Assembly: GCA_011634665.1 (NCBI GenBank)
Contig: WAEK01000011.1
Span: 222,001 to 286,000, forward strand
Direction: 5' to 3'
DNA from: Mortierella sp. BCC40632
Taxonomy: Eukaryota > Mortierellomycota > Mortierellomycetes > Mortierellales > Mortierellaceae
DNA length: 64,000 nt
Below the pieces are notes generated by a model. It did not search any database. It was not told the DNA's origin and was given only the letters and a program-made list of their open reading frames with translations. This document shows, piece after piece, positions 20,185 to 31,187 of the stretch (position 1 is the first letter of the stretch; every line of letters starts with the position of its first letter). The position numbers and the translations under genes are program-made.

Positions 20185-20191
20185 AAGCCGC
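20119..20191 (-). tRNA. tRNA-Phe (GAA)
   Basis: 73 nt, acceptor GCGGCTT pairing with AAGCCGC, D-arm AGCTCAGTTGGGAGAGC, anticodon loop CTGAAGA with GAA, and T-arm GTGTGTTCAATCCACAC. No intron. Its body is identical to the copy at 58439. Unlike that copy it has no T-run close to its 3' end, so its termination is doubtful. Confidence 0.93.
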
Positions 20192-20301
20192 TTTCTCTGT
20201 TGAAAATCCGGTGCCTGGCAGCTCTCTTGGATCCGAAGATCAGCATCGGGATCAATAATTGTGGCTTAAAATTTTGGATGTTTCCTCTTTTTTTTTTTTT
20301 T

Positions 20302-21137
20302 TCCCACGGGGAAGGAAGCGCTGATCAGGATAGACAACTCGGCAGTTGTTGATGGATTCCAGGAACTAGTGAAGGGGAGGATAGATGCAACCCGGAGGAG
20401 GAAACATAGGGCGACATACGCAGAATGGTGGACAGTCGTATATCAAGCGTTCTGCGATCAGGGGAAGGGAGTAGAAGTCGAGTGGGTTAAAGGACACTCG
20501 GGAGACATGGGCAACGAGGCAGCAGATAGATTGGCGAAAAAAGCGCACGACAAAGTCAATTGCATTTGGGTTCTGCCAGAAAGGGTCCAGGAGGGATACG
20601 GCTGCAGGGCAACTCTTCTCGGACAAATAGTGGAGGACGATGTGCGACAGGTATTGAAGCTGCAGTCGGCGTCACGAATGCATCAACACTGGGTACGGCA
20701 GAACAGAACAAAGGAAAGCATCCAGGATTGGAGACGTGTTGAATGGAGCGCCACACTGGATATACTTCACGAGAAGAACCCACCGAGAAGTCTGTATACC
20801 AGCGAGGGGGACTGCAAGAGGAGGGCACACAGGATCAAGAAACTGCATGGGATGCTGCCGACTCTAACCGAGATGAAGAAGCGCCACCCAGACCTATATG
20901 AGGAGGATACGTGCAGAGTCTGCGAGGAGGAACCAGAAACGATGGAGCACGTGTGGAGATGTAGAGCAACGAGGCAGATGCAGGAAGAAGGATAGAAGAA
21001 AAGGAAGTGGAAAGAAAGAAAGGAGAAGGCCCAGCAGGACAAGAAGAAGTTTAAACAGAAGGAATCGGTGTTTACAGAACGACAGGACGAGGAGCTGTGG
21101 ACTGCGCTGGAGGATATATTTCAGGGAGTATCAATTA
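20302..21137 (+). pseudogene. LINE ORF2 C-terminus with RNase H domain
   Basis: Reads RIDNSAVVDGFQ, then VEWVKGHSGDMGNEAADRL, the C-terminal RNase H signature with its His and Asp, followed by helices and CRVCEEEPETMEHVWRC, a zinc-knuckle-like end. An in-frame TAG near 20993 splits off a basic tail of about 47 codons ending ALEDIFQGVSII at about 21137. The 5' end is truncated at a T-run 110 bp upstream of tRNA-Phe. This LINE differs from the other family here, which shows no RNase H. Confidence 0.8.
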
Positions 21138-21439
21138 TCTGACCCAAGGAAGACGAGGAAGACGAATCAATGCACACCATCATGGAAGCGTACCAGGGAT
21201 TAGTGCCAAAATAGTTAGAGCCAAGTTGGAAGATAATGCACAGGACGGCAAAGTCTACGGCAAAGTAAACGACATGCAGGCCCATTGAAGGCATCGAATA
21301 GTGTTCTTCAACTCAACTCACCAACTCACCAACTCAACTCGACTCATAGGAAACACTAGCATCGAGGCTATAGTAGATTACAACATTTTCTGTATAGCAA
21401 AAATAATAAGAACATAAAATTGACAGCCAAGAAGACGCA
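21138..21439 (+). other. Probable 3' UTR of the RNase H LINE
   Basis: No gene. Contains a short CAACTCACCAACTCAACTCG repeat at about 21310-21345. No clear poly(A) end. Confidence 0.4.
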
Positions 21440-21570
21440 TTTAGGCAATATGTAGCCAAGCTACAGACGGCATTTTTACTCCGTAGGCGGGCTACTCGGG
21501 GCCAGTATAAATACTAGCCCTTGCCCAAAAATAAAGACACGCTGCATCTCACTGACCCTTTTGTCCGCAC
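21440..21570 (+). promoter_or_regulatory. Hairpin plus TATA module (copy 2)
   Basis: A hairpin TGTAGC-CAA-GCTACA, then CATTTTTACTCC, GGCGGGC, GGGGCCAGTATAAATACTAG, AATAAA and CATCTCACTGACCC. The order and most bases match 14205-14345, with the hairpin arms changed but still paired. No gene recognised downstream. Confidence 0.5.
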
Positions 21571-23810
21571 AGTGCTTTACGATTTTTCATACAAGCATTC
21601 GGTCAGAGGCAGATCTAAGGACAACGGTGTGACACCATGGTGAGTTGGGAAAAAGTCGATAGGAAATCCCTGTGGTGAGCAAACGCGCTGGGAGATGCAA
21701 CAGTGCTGAAAGACACCGTGGTAGCTGTGGAGATTTCTCCGACTTGAAAAATCCGTTGAGGCTGTAGTCAAATCTCAAGGAGGCAAACGATGAAGCAGAT
21801 GTTACTGTGCATGAGTAATACCTTGAAAAGAGAAAGCTAGAAGTGATGGGGCGGCAGAGGAGAGGGAGAAGAGTGTTGGCAACGACGAACAGAGTATCTG
21901 AACATTAGGTGAAACTGCTTAGGGTTTATTTGCAGGGCAAGATCCTGCTATGGCCTAGGTGACAACGGGGTGGTAGCCCCAGTATTCCATAAACTCTGCA
22001 TGCCTACGTGGGGCCTTTGTTAACTTTTGACCTTTTAACGTCTCGAGAGAGACGGTAACCGTTGCGCGGAGTCTCATTGATTATGCAAGTTGTTAAGCTT
22101 TAATGAATCATTACCGGGGTTAGCTTAGTCTTTGTCTACATCATCATTCCACTGGAAACAGGATTGTTGTAAAAAAAAAAAAAAAAAAAAAAGGGCAAAA
22201 GCAGCAAAAAACACAGAGGATTATACAAGTGAATGAATGCAGATGCCGGTTCAAACTCGATAGGATAGGCAAGACTGATAACCAAGTCGAAGAGCAGATC
22301 CACAAATCTTTCACAGACAGTGCGAGCACTGAATAAAGCTTTGAAGGAAGTTTGGGAACAGAAATAGATTCACCATGTTGATCATTTTATGAACATACTC
22401 AATGCCAAACAGTGCAGTAACAGAATCGATAGAAAACTGAGAGAGAGAGACACAGCAGGAAGGTGTGTAAACTAGGCTCTTGTGTTGTTGACATGACATC
22501 ACCATTCTAGTGATGAACAAAAGGCGAGAGTTAAGACTTTACTCGACTGTATTGAGACTGACGCGTCATTCGCAACAGAGGAAGAAGAGGTCAAGGGGAG
22601 GAAGAGCAGGAGAGGGCGTCAAAGATATCCGACCAAGAGAATATGGAGACAAAGATGGACAATTGAACAGGATCATGAAAAATTACTAAGGACTAGTCTT
22701 AGATATCGTGTTTTAAAAGTGGAAGCGGATGCATTAGACCTCAATGCAGATGGCGAAGTACATGACAGAGGAGTACGGTGTGGGGGAGGACTGTTGAGTG
22801 TCGGGAGGCTGCATAGACGGTTTTCATTCGCAGGTGTAATCCTGCATTAGTACCAAGTGACAACAAGGCGACCAGAGCTGTTTTGGTTTTCTATGAACTC
22901 TACATGTCCCACGTGGGGTCTTAAGAAAAGAAAAGATTTGACGGTCTTCCGCCCTGGAGGTGCCCTCGAATAATTCTGAGGCCATCCTTGGAGTCATGCT
23001 CGGGGTGCTTTGGGTGCTTTTCGGGAATCTTTATACTCTGAATACTCGCATGAGCCTTGGCGAACAAACAAAAAGCGCTTTTTTTTTTTTTTTTTCTTTT
23101 CTTTTTCTCTTTTTGGACCCATGATGACTACATCCTCTTTTTGCTCGTACTATTGAAACCTCAATTGTGGTGGAGTGGAGTGTTCAATTGTTACGTGAGA
23201 AGACTGAAATTCGCTGCGCTTTCGTGGAGGCAGTTTTTTGATACAAGACCAAGGAGACACGGCACGAGTCCCATGGGAGGTATCACGAGAAGGACAAAGA
23301 ACCATCGATATGGCTTCTTCTTGCGCGCTTGGGCGCGAGAAAGCGAGTTGTCCTGGGAGACCATGTCTGGGTGGACAAACGGTGGAATGACGGCCCGCTC
23401 GGGCCGTTCCTCTCTCTGTCTTTTTTTTTTTTTTTTCAGCTCCCCACAGTATCCAGCACGTGAGAGATTTCAGTCGGCGTTTCCTTCCAAAAGACAAAAG
23501 GCTCTCTCTCTTCTCTGTTCTCTCTCTTGCTGGGATCTTCTCTTCATCCTTCACTCCCCGTGCCTCTGCAGATCGATCGCTGTTTCGATTCAGATTCACT
23601 TCCGGATTGACTGATCGTTGCCTACTCCTGTGCAGCTTCATCTCTCTTTTCTCTCTCTCTCCATCATTTCCTTCCTCTTTTTACCCTCCCTTTCCTTTCA
23701 CCTTCTCAAGATCTCTGGTCTTTCTCAAGATCTCTAACACACTCTCACACACACGCACTCTCTCTTCCTCTCTTTCTCTCGTGGTGGCAACCCTAAAAAA
23801 AAAAAATACA
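21571..23810. other. Decayed transposon region and leader of the PRELI gene
   Basis: No gene supported. Two related blocks of about 90 bp occur at 21935-22020 and 22830-22925: each has a GCAGG...CCTGC hairpin, a GTGACAAC segment and ends CTACGTGGGG or CCCACGTGGGG. Further poly(A) and poly(T) tracts lie at 22170 and 23079. From about 23640 the sequence is CT-rich, typical of a gene leader here. Confidence 0.5.
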
Positions 23811-24675
23811 ATGGTCAAATTCTTTCAACACACCTCATCCTTCGAGCACTCTTGGAACAATGTTACCTACGCCTTTTGGCTGCGGTACCCAAACCCATTC
23901 GCATCTCATGTCCTTGGTTGCGACGTGATTGACCGATCTGTCGATGAAAACGGTGTTCTGCGTTCGACCCGATTGATCCTCAAGCAAGGTGTCCTTCCTC
24001 GCTGGGGAAGAGGTGTATGTCTCCCTCCCCCTCTTCATTCCTCCGAACGTTTATTTTACTTATATTCCCGCCATACTTGTCGAGTCGCGTTCTTCTCAGC
24101 TCACATTCTCTCTCTCTCATTGCATCTTTCATTCTTTCCTAGTTGATCAAAAACACGGACACGTACATCATTGAAGAATCCGAGGTTGACCCAAGGACGC
24201 ATACCATGGTGACCAGAACCAAAAACTTGAACCATGTCCGGGTTATGCAGGTCGAAGAGACACAGACTTTTACGATTCATCCAGAGAACCCAAAATGGTA
24301 TTCCCGGCGTTTTGTTTGCCCTTTCTCGGCTGCATGTCATGTCTTTGTTATCCAAAGGCTCCTTTCCTCCACCACCACCACCACCACTTCTCTTTTCCCA
24401 TATCCTTACTTTTCATCCTCTTTTTCTTCCCACCTGGACATGTATCTCTCTCTCTCTCTCTTTCTAGGACTCAAGTCAAGACTGAGGTCAGGATTATTAG
24501 CGAAATGCGCTGGGGATTGACAGGACGAGTCGAGTCTTTTGGGATCAACAAATTTGTCGATAACTCGGCCAAGGCCAGGAAGGGCATGTCGCATATTCTG
24601 GAACGACTTCGCCAAAACGCTCAGCTTGCTTCCAACACCACTCCGGCAGCATCGACAACAGCAGCAGCAGTCTGA
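23811..24675 (+). CDS. PRELI/MSF1-domain mitochondrial lipid-transfer protein (Ups-like)
   Basis: Exons 23811-24014, 24143-24297 and 24468-24675, with GTATGT and GTATTC donors and CT-rich introns. The product, about 188 aa, begins MVKFFQ and holds FEHSWNNVTYAFWLRYPNP, the classic start of PRELI/MSF1 domains, then RLILKQGVLPRWGR and NLNHVRVMQVEETQTF. The family members (Ups1-3, PRELID) carry phosphatidic acid or phosphatidylserine across the mitochondrial intermembrane space with Mdm35. The Ala/Thr-rich C-terminus after the domain is weakly conserved. Which Ups paralogue it is cannot be told by eye. The ATG is the first in frame after a long pyrimidine leader. Confidence 0.9.
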
Positions 24676-25170
24676 TTTTACAGAGCTTTTTTTTCCATCC
24701 TCACTCTTCCTTTCTTCACATTGGTGCTTCATGAACGGCCTTCCGACTCCCTTTTTTTCTTTCTCTCTTTCTTTATCGCCGGTGGTCAGGAATCAAAGCT
24801 TCAGGGAAAGGGACAGCTACTCTTGCCATACCGACTGGCAACACCGCTATGACTGTCGTTCTTTGTCATTGTTACCGCGGTCATTCTGTTACATTGTTCT
24901 TCTCCACCAGGGAGCTGCGAGCTGGATTTTTACTCTTTCTTTCTTTCTCTTTTTCTTCTTCGCGCCCCTGGTTTGTACATTATCTCGTCCAAGGAAAAGA
25001 GCTGCTACTGCCACCCCCATCCCCAGAACTCCCTTTCTCTTCAGGGCCTTCACAAAGAGACCGTTGGTCTCTCGCCATTAAAGTCATGTATTATACATTA
25101 AACAATCACAGTAAATCGATACTTTTTTTTTTGTTGTTTTTTTATTGTGCAAATGCCTAAAGTCTCAGCC
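24676..25170. other. Convergent 3' regions of the PRELI and MYG1 genes
   Basis: No gene seen. Pyrimidine-rich sequence; ATTATACATTAAAC near 25090 may serve in 3' end formation. Confidence 0.5.
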
Positions 25171-26478
25171 TTATGCCTCGAGTGCCTTCACAGCCATCTC
25201 CAATGCCCCCTCGCGAGTCTTGTTGCCTCCGATAAAACCGGACATGTGGACAAAAATGGAGTTGGGAATGCCGCTGCGCTCGCTCAACTCTTCATCACGG
25301 AATCCACGCCATTCCTGAGGAAGATGCTTGCGGCAATCAAAGCTCTCGGGCGAAGGAGGCACGCACTGAATGCGCCAGTTTCCACTCTCATCTGGGTAGA
25401 GGACATAGAGAGGCTTCTCCTCCACATCCATTTCCTCCTCCAAGTTGAAGAGATGCTCCTTCCATGGGCACGACTGGTCAAAGACCAAGATCTTTCCTGA
25501 AGGGTGAATGTCTGTCCTGTTCTCCAATGCCTTGACAACAAGATCACGAGCGGGCCACCAAGAGAGTCCCAAGTACCGAACAGCATCCGTAAAGTCCTGT
25601 CCTGTCATGGCGACGGCCTTCAAGAACTGAGCATCCACATCCACATCCTTCTGGTTCCACCAGGGGTTGAGGCCGGCCACACGCTGGGGCAGAGCAGTGC
25701 CAACACGGTACTTGGGCTTGATGTCACTTGGGTACTGGGAGATGCCGTTATCACCGCCGTCCAAAGCCTCGATAAAGTTTTCATAGACCTTGTTGTGCAA
25801 CAGATCGACCTTGCTGTCGGTTTCATCCAAGCTCAAGATTGATGCAATGATCTCCTTTCCGAAATGCCTATCCAGTGATATGCCAAGAATTGCCTGCGAT
25901 CAGTCTCTAAGCTTTGAAAAGATTCTACCCACGTCTTTTTGCGCTTGAATGCTTACGAATGTACTGAAAAGAAGAAAAGGCATACTTGTAAATAAGACCA
26001 GCACTGCTCAACTTGGTGTCAAACTTGCCGCCAAAGACCTCGGTAAAGCCACGCTGATGATGGTCATAACGCTGCTTGGCAGGATCATACACGCCTCCAA
26101 CATCGACTACGACATCACAGGTGTCCAACTTGGCAGCATCACGGGTACGAACGAGCTCTAAGGAAGAAAAGACAATCATGTGAATAGGTATAAAGGAGAG
26201 GTATTTGACTGGGCACAATTCTTTCCTACGGAAACCGGCGATTGTCAAGGTGGGAAAAGGGTATCCTTGGGCTTTACCTGCTTCCTTGAACTCCTTTGTT
26301 TGACGAAGCATATAGACGGCAAGAGCTTCATCGCTATTGAGTTGGGAAAGAGCGTAGAATAGGTCAAGTTGGTCAGTGTTGCTTTTTTTTTTAGTTGATC
26401 CGAATGTTGGTTATCGAGAGTTGAACATACCAGTGGAAGTGTCCGTTGTGAGTTCCGATAAGCTAGTGGCGCACGAGT

Positions 26479-26510
<32 letters not shown>

Positions 26511-26587
26511 TGAGGACAGAGCGGATCACCCATTGGATAGGCAAAGGATTAAATCCGAGAAGTGGTGGTTGCATTTACCTTGGTCAT
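25171..26587 (-). CDS. MYG1: MYG1-family exonuclease
   Basis: Five exons inferred: 26587-26579, 26462-26431, 26333-26278, 26157-25986 and 25867-25171. The first coding exon is only three codons (Met-Thr-Lys). Spliced, it reads LIGTHNGHFHCDEALAVYML, then VVDVGGVYDPAKQRYDHHQR with the DHH motif, then GLIYKHFGKEIIA, and later FDQSCPWKEHL, YVLYPDESGNWRIQCVPP and HMSGFIGGN. This is the complete UPF0160/MYG1 fold at about 320 aa, near the usual length. MYG1 proteins are DHH-type 3'-5' RNA exonucleases of nucleus and mitochondria. It is divergent from the FAHD1 gene, with about 590 bp between their start codons. Confidence 0.93.
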
Positions 26588-27173
26588 GGTGTGAAGCTGA
26601 TGTGTGCGAGAGCGAAAGGAAGAAAGGAATGGGGTGGTGGTGATCTTGCCAAGAGGATGTCGCAAAAGAGAAGGAAGCATGAGCAGAAAAGAGAACAGAG
26701 AAATGACACCACAGGAAAAAAAAAATCCGAGAACGAAGCAGTCCCTGTTGTTTTCCGAACAGAGGGCCTATCCCAACTTCTCCACTCTGGTGACAACTCA
26801 AACCATTGCTTGCACTATGACGCTGAGAGTGGCCCAGTTCCCAGGATGGCTATCCTATCGCAGCTGACCTATTTTCCAATTGCTTAATACTAATTGCCTA
26901 TTGCCTATTGCCTATCGCCTATCACCATATCGCCTGCTTCGTCCACTTTTGCCGATCTGCCCCCATAGTCATAGCCATAGTTTGCCGGTTACTCACGCGG
27001 GAACACGAATAAAGTTACGCGATACTCACCAGGACTGCGCTCGCGTTCCCTATTTCGCACGCTCTCCTCTTCACTTTCTCTCACCTCTTTCCTTTTTCTC
27101 TCTCTCTCTCCTTTTCTCTCTTTTCTCTCATCTCCACACATACTCCACATTCACTCACTCGCTCACTCGCACA
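26588..27173. promoter_or_regulatory. Divergent promoter region of MYG1 and FAHD1 genes
   Basis: 586 bp without a gene. Holds repeated TTGCCTAT / CGCCTATC steps at 26890-26935 and a CT-rich stretch 27060-27130 next to the FAHD1 start. No clear TATA box. Confidence 0.5.
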
Positions 27174-27690
27174 ATGTCGCGCAACTTCATCCAGACCGGA
27201 CGCAAGATCGTCGCTATCGGCCGAAACTTTAGCGAGCACGCCAAGGAGCTCGGCAACGCTGTTCCCAAAGCCCCATTCTTCTTCCTCAAGCCAACCTCGT
27301 CCTACATTACCAACGGACAGAACATTGAGGTTCCCAAAGGATGCGAGGTCCATCATGAGGTCGAACTTGGTGTCGTCATTGGCAAGGAAGGACGCGACAT
27401 TGCTGCCAAGGATGCCGATCAATACATTGCTGGATACACGCTTGCCCTGGACATGACTGCGCGCAACCTTCAGGAGGTGGCCAAGAAGGCCGGACTTCCC
27501 TGGAGTGCCGCCAAGGGATATGACTCTTTCACACCCATTGGAGAGTTTATCCCCAAGGAAAAGATCCCAGACACGGACAATGTTGATCTCTCGCTCAAGA
27601 TTGATGGCGTTACTAAGCAGGATGGCAACACGCACCACATGATCTTTAAGTAAGCTGACTGTAGACTGATCTCTCTCTTTCTCTCTCTCT

Positions 27691-27731
<41 letters not shown>

Positions 27732-27991
27732 GGAACATCCATCTCAATGACACTAACTTGCAACCCGACCTGATCTTGCTCTGGTCGCTATTTCTTGTAA
27801 ATAGGATCCCTACCTTGATTGAGCACGTCTCGGCTATCATGAAGCTTCAGGAGGGTGATGTGATCTTGACCGGAACCCCTGCCGGTGTGGGTCCAGTCCA
27901 ACCTGGTCAGGTCGTTACCTGCGAGATGGGAACTCAGGGCAAGATTCTCTCTCAGCTGCGATTCCCTGTTGTGGAGCGCAACAAGGCCTAA
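27174..27991 (+). CDS. Fumarylacetoacetate hydrolase-family protein (FAHD1-like)
   Basis: Exons 27174-27649 and 27805-27991, about 220 aa. The reading IVAIGRNFSEHAKELGN, VHHEVELGVVIGK (metal-binding Glu pair), AGYTLALDMTARNLQ (third ligand Asp), then GDVILTGTPAGVGPVQPG matches the FAHD1 subgroup. These are Mg-dependent acylpyruvate hydrolases / oxaloacetate decarboxylases, mitochondrial in animals and yeasts. The short N-terminus with MSRNFIQTGRK could be a weak targeting signal. The intron holds a poly(T) tract of over 30 bases. Length and motifs are complete, so it is probably functional. Confidence 0.93.
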
Positions 27992-28250
27992 ACTAGACCT
28001 TAATATATATGTGTGTTTTATTACGAGTGCCTTTTTTTTTTTACTTCTAAGCATTAGACAGATATTAGCCACAAATGGTTGTTGTTGTTGTTGTTGTTGT
28101 TGTTCTTTCTTTTCTATCAAGAAAGAAGATTATTATTATTATTATTTTTTACTCGTACTCTTCCTTTTTCTCTCTTGCCTGCTCACTCCATTGCATTGCA
28201 AAGAAAAGGAGAAAGCTTTTAAAAAAAAAAAGAAGACTCATTTTTTGGTA

Positions 28251-28451
28251 CTAGCAAAGAGCACCGGACTTGTAATGTTCTTGGCAATAGGGCTTTCCAT
28301 TCTCGACATAATAGGATGATCCATCAAATCCAGCATGGCACACCTAAATGGTAACATGACACCCCCACCCCCAAGAGAGTTTAGTCCGCATATTCTTTTT
28401 TCCATCCTCCGACAAAGTAGAAAATCTCTAGTCACAACTCAGCGTCAAAAG

Positions 28452-28490
<39 letters not shown>

Positions 28491-31187
28491 TTAAAGGAGA
28501 CTTACAGTGCATCCAAAGCAATCCTTGTGCCATTTGCCCTTGAGTGCACTGATAAAGTCGCCTTGAATAGGATCTTGACATCCTGAACATTTGGGTGCAA
28601 ACAATCGGAGGTAATCCTTTTCACAATACGGATGATCCTCATGAACCATGTATCCATCTTCGTCAAAGGGATCACCACACTCACGACAGAAAAAGTGACC
28701 TGGATGCCATGTCTTCCCGAGAGCCGTTAAGCATTCCTATGAAGAGAGGAGGAAGAGGTAATGAGAATCCCCCTCTCTCTCTCTCTCTCTCTCTTTCTTT
28801 CTTCCAAAAAAAAAAAAAACGATAGAAAAAAAGAACCCTTCGTTTTCCTTACGTTTTCAATCGCCGTATTGCAATGACCACACTTGGGACTAAACTTTTC
28901 ATGATAGTCCAAATGGCAGTAGGGCTCTCCATCCTTTTGAAAGAACTGGACGTGCTCCAGATTCTGCTTACAGACACAACACACAAAATGATCCGAATGC
29001 CATCGTTTACCCATGGCTGTAATCATCATCCCAGCAATCGGTTGTTGACAACTATGGCACGTAAAGCCATTCGAGGCATGGTGGTTCGAAGGAGAGGAAA
29101 AAGGTTTCAAAGACTCTGTCTTGGTTCCGGTTTCCTTTCCTGAATCGTTGTGCCTTGGTGGTTTGACAGGTGGAGGGGGGACAGAGATCTCCTTGGATCG
29201 TTCATCCGCTAGAGGAACCATTGTCGAGTTGGAAAACGAAGGCACCCGGGTTTCCTCCTCAGTAACAATGCACTTGCTATCATGGTTCGTGTCAATGACA
29301 GGATGAGAACCATAGCCACCTCCCACTCCATTCGCCATGTATCCTGGAGTCAATGGTGTTTGAGGTGTAGCAGGTCTGGACCGAGGCGTGGCCACCCGTA
29401 TCGGAGGGAGCTCCTTGTCCACGATAGGATCCGGGAGCATCGACAAGGGACTCGAGCTCCGGTGGGATCCATTCAACGAAGGCACAGGGGAGTCTCTCGA
29501 CCTCGACTGGAATGAACTGTTGGTTGAGTTGGAACCCTTGGGGAATGGATCGGGCTTGTCTACTCCTCCATCACGATTCGACCAAGAGTTGACAGAGAAG
29601 GTCGATGACGAAGGAGACGAGTTTTGAGAAGATCGCATCGTACTACCATTATTCTTTCCTGCAAGGATCCTGGATGTGTTCGTGGTGGTTGTCGTACCTG
29701 AGCCGATAGTGCCGTCCCCAGAAGAGGCCAGTGCGTTGAACTTTGCAGATCTTGCTTTGACAGTTCCTACGGCAGGGATTCCAGATCCCTTGACAGGAGG
29801 TACGGGTGGGCCAAGAACGAAAACCCCATCCTCATTCACTCTGTCAGTAACTGAAGACGAGATGGCGGCTGTGATAGAAGGAAGACTCTTTCGACGAAAT
29901 TCTCTGGGTGGAGGCAATGGTATCCTATCCTCCTCGGCCTCGGATGCCGCCGTTGGAGTCGACGCGATCGACGAATATCTTGAACGAGGCGACTCGGATG
30001 ACTCGGAGGCAGGTTTTTGAGGAATCGAGATCTGTGGTGTAGGGGGTTTCGTAGCTGGATATGAAAACACGGGTACGGGCGTCGCTGCCTTTGCTTTTGC
30101 TTCTGCCTGTGATACATCGCGTGGAGGAGGCACTGGGATGTCCTCGTCATCTTCGTCCTCCTCAGAGCTGTATGCGTCTTGACTGTACCCTCCGTTCTTT
30201 GTCTCTTGCCTTGTCGGGGTGGCAGTCCGGTAAACAGGGATGTCTACAATGGGGACAATGCGTGGGGTGATCGTCTTGGAAGGTGTCGAGACGGTGGCTG
30301 GGGAGAGCGTTGGCGTTGGTGTGGGATAGTAGCCATGCGCCGCGGCATGCGCTGAAGTCTGCTTCCGTGAACGCTCCTGCTGCTCGTGTTGCTGGAGCTG
30401 CAGTTGACGGTATTGTTCCTCGCTTAGATGAATCGACTGATACGAGTTCATAGTACCGTGATAGTTGGGGTGGTGATGGTGAGATGCTTGACCATGGCTG
30501 TTCATACCCCAGTTTGGTGCTGGTCCTGGTCCATACCCTTGTCCATGGACGGTTCCGTAGTGCTGCATTGGCGAGTGGGGCATCCCGTTGTGCTGTGGAG
30601 AGTAGTATGCATCCTCGGGGCCATAGTCCTCCGAGCCCATCGACTCCATGATCACGCCGTTGTCTGGTCCAGTCTCACCCATGGATTCGAGGATAGGACT
30701 TGCTGGTCTTGCTGACCTGGGCTGTTCTCTAGGGGCTGAGGAGAGGCTCAGGTTCTTGACGGCACTGTCGAGATGAGCAGAGGAGTGTGTCATCGTTGAA
30801 GGGAAGGCTGCAGAGCCAGAGGTGCCTGCCGTTGTTGCAGCAGCGGCGGCGGCAGCAGCGGCGGTGACTGTTGGAGACGGAGCGACTGAGGCAGGTCCAT
30901 CCTGGAAAAGACTCCGGCTGTTGGCCTTGGTAGCAAAGGTTGGTGGCCGTGGTCCTGTGAGCCCAGTGCGGGACTTTGTCGTTCCTGAGGTGAACGGCCC
31001 TGCGGACTGACCGTTGATCTTTTGAAGGTAAAGGTCTAGAGAGAGAAAGAGAGAGAAAGAGAGGGTTGTCAAAAGAGGAAGAGGAAGAAGAGAGGAGCAT
31101 TGTCCATATGTATTTAAGAAGAAGAAACAGTAGCATTGGAAAAAGTAGAAGATCATTACTGAGCTGGTCTCTAGTGATGTACGACAT
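28251..31187 (-). CDS. Paxillin-like protein with three C-terminal LIM domains
   Basis: Exons inferred: 31187-31160, 31035-28853, 28736-28506 and 28343-28251. The N-terminal two thirds is low complexity (Ser, Pro, Thr, Ala), with proline-rich blocks such as IPVPPPRD and IPLPPPREF. Three LIM domains follow: CHSCQQPI...HFVCCVCKQ, then CGHCNTAI...HFFCRECGD, then CSGCQDPI...CFGCTVCHAGF, ending KSGALC. LIM fingers bind partner proteins; fungal paxillin homologues (Pxl1) act at sites of polar growth and the cytokinetic ring with Rho GTPases. About 840 aa. Domain assignment is firm; the paxillin link rests on three C-terminal LIMs and general layout. Confidence 0.88.

Noticed and set aside
23057..23614. 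Plus-strand frame of 185 aa before the PRELI gene
   Set aside because: Phe/Leu/Ser-rich product of pyrimidine tracts with no domain; probably leader or intergenic.
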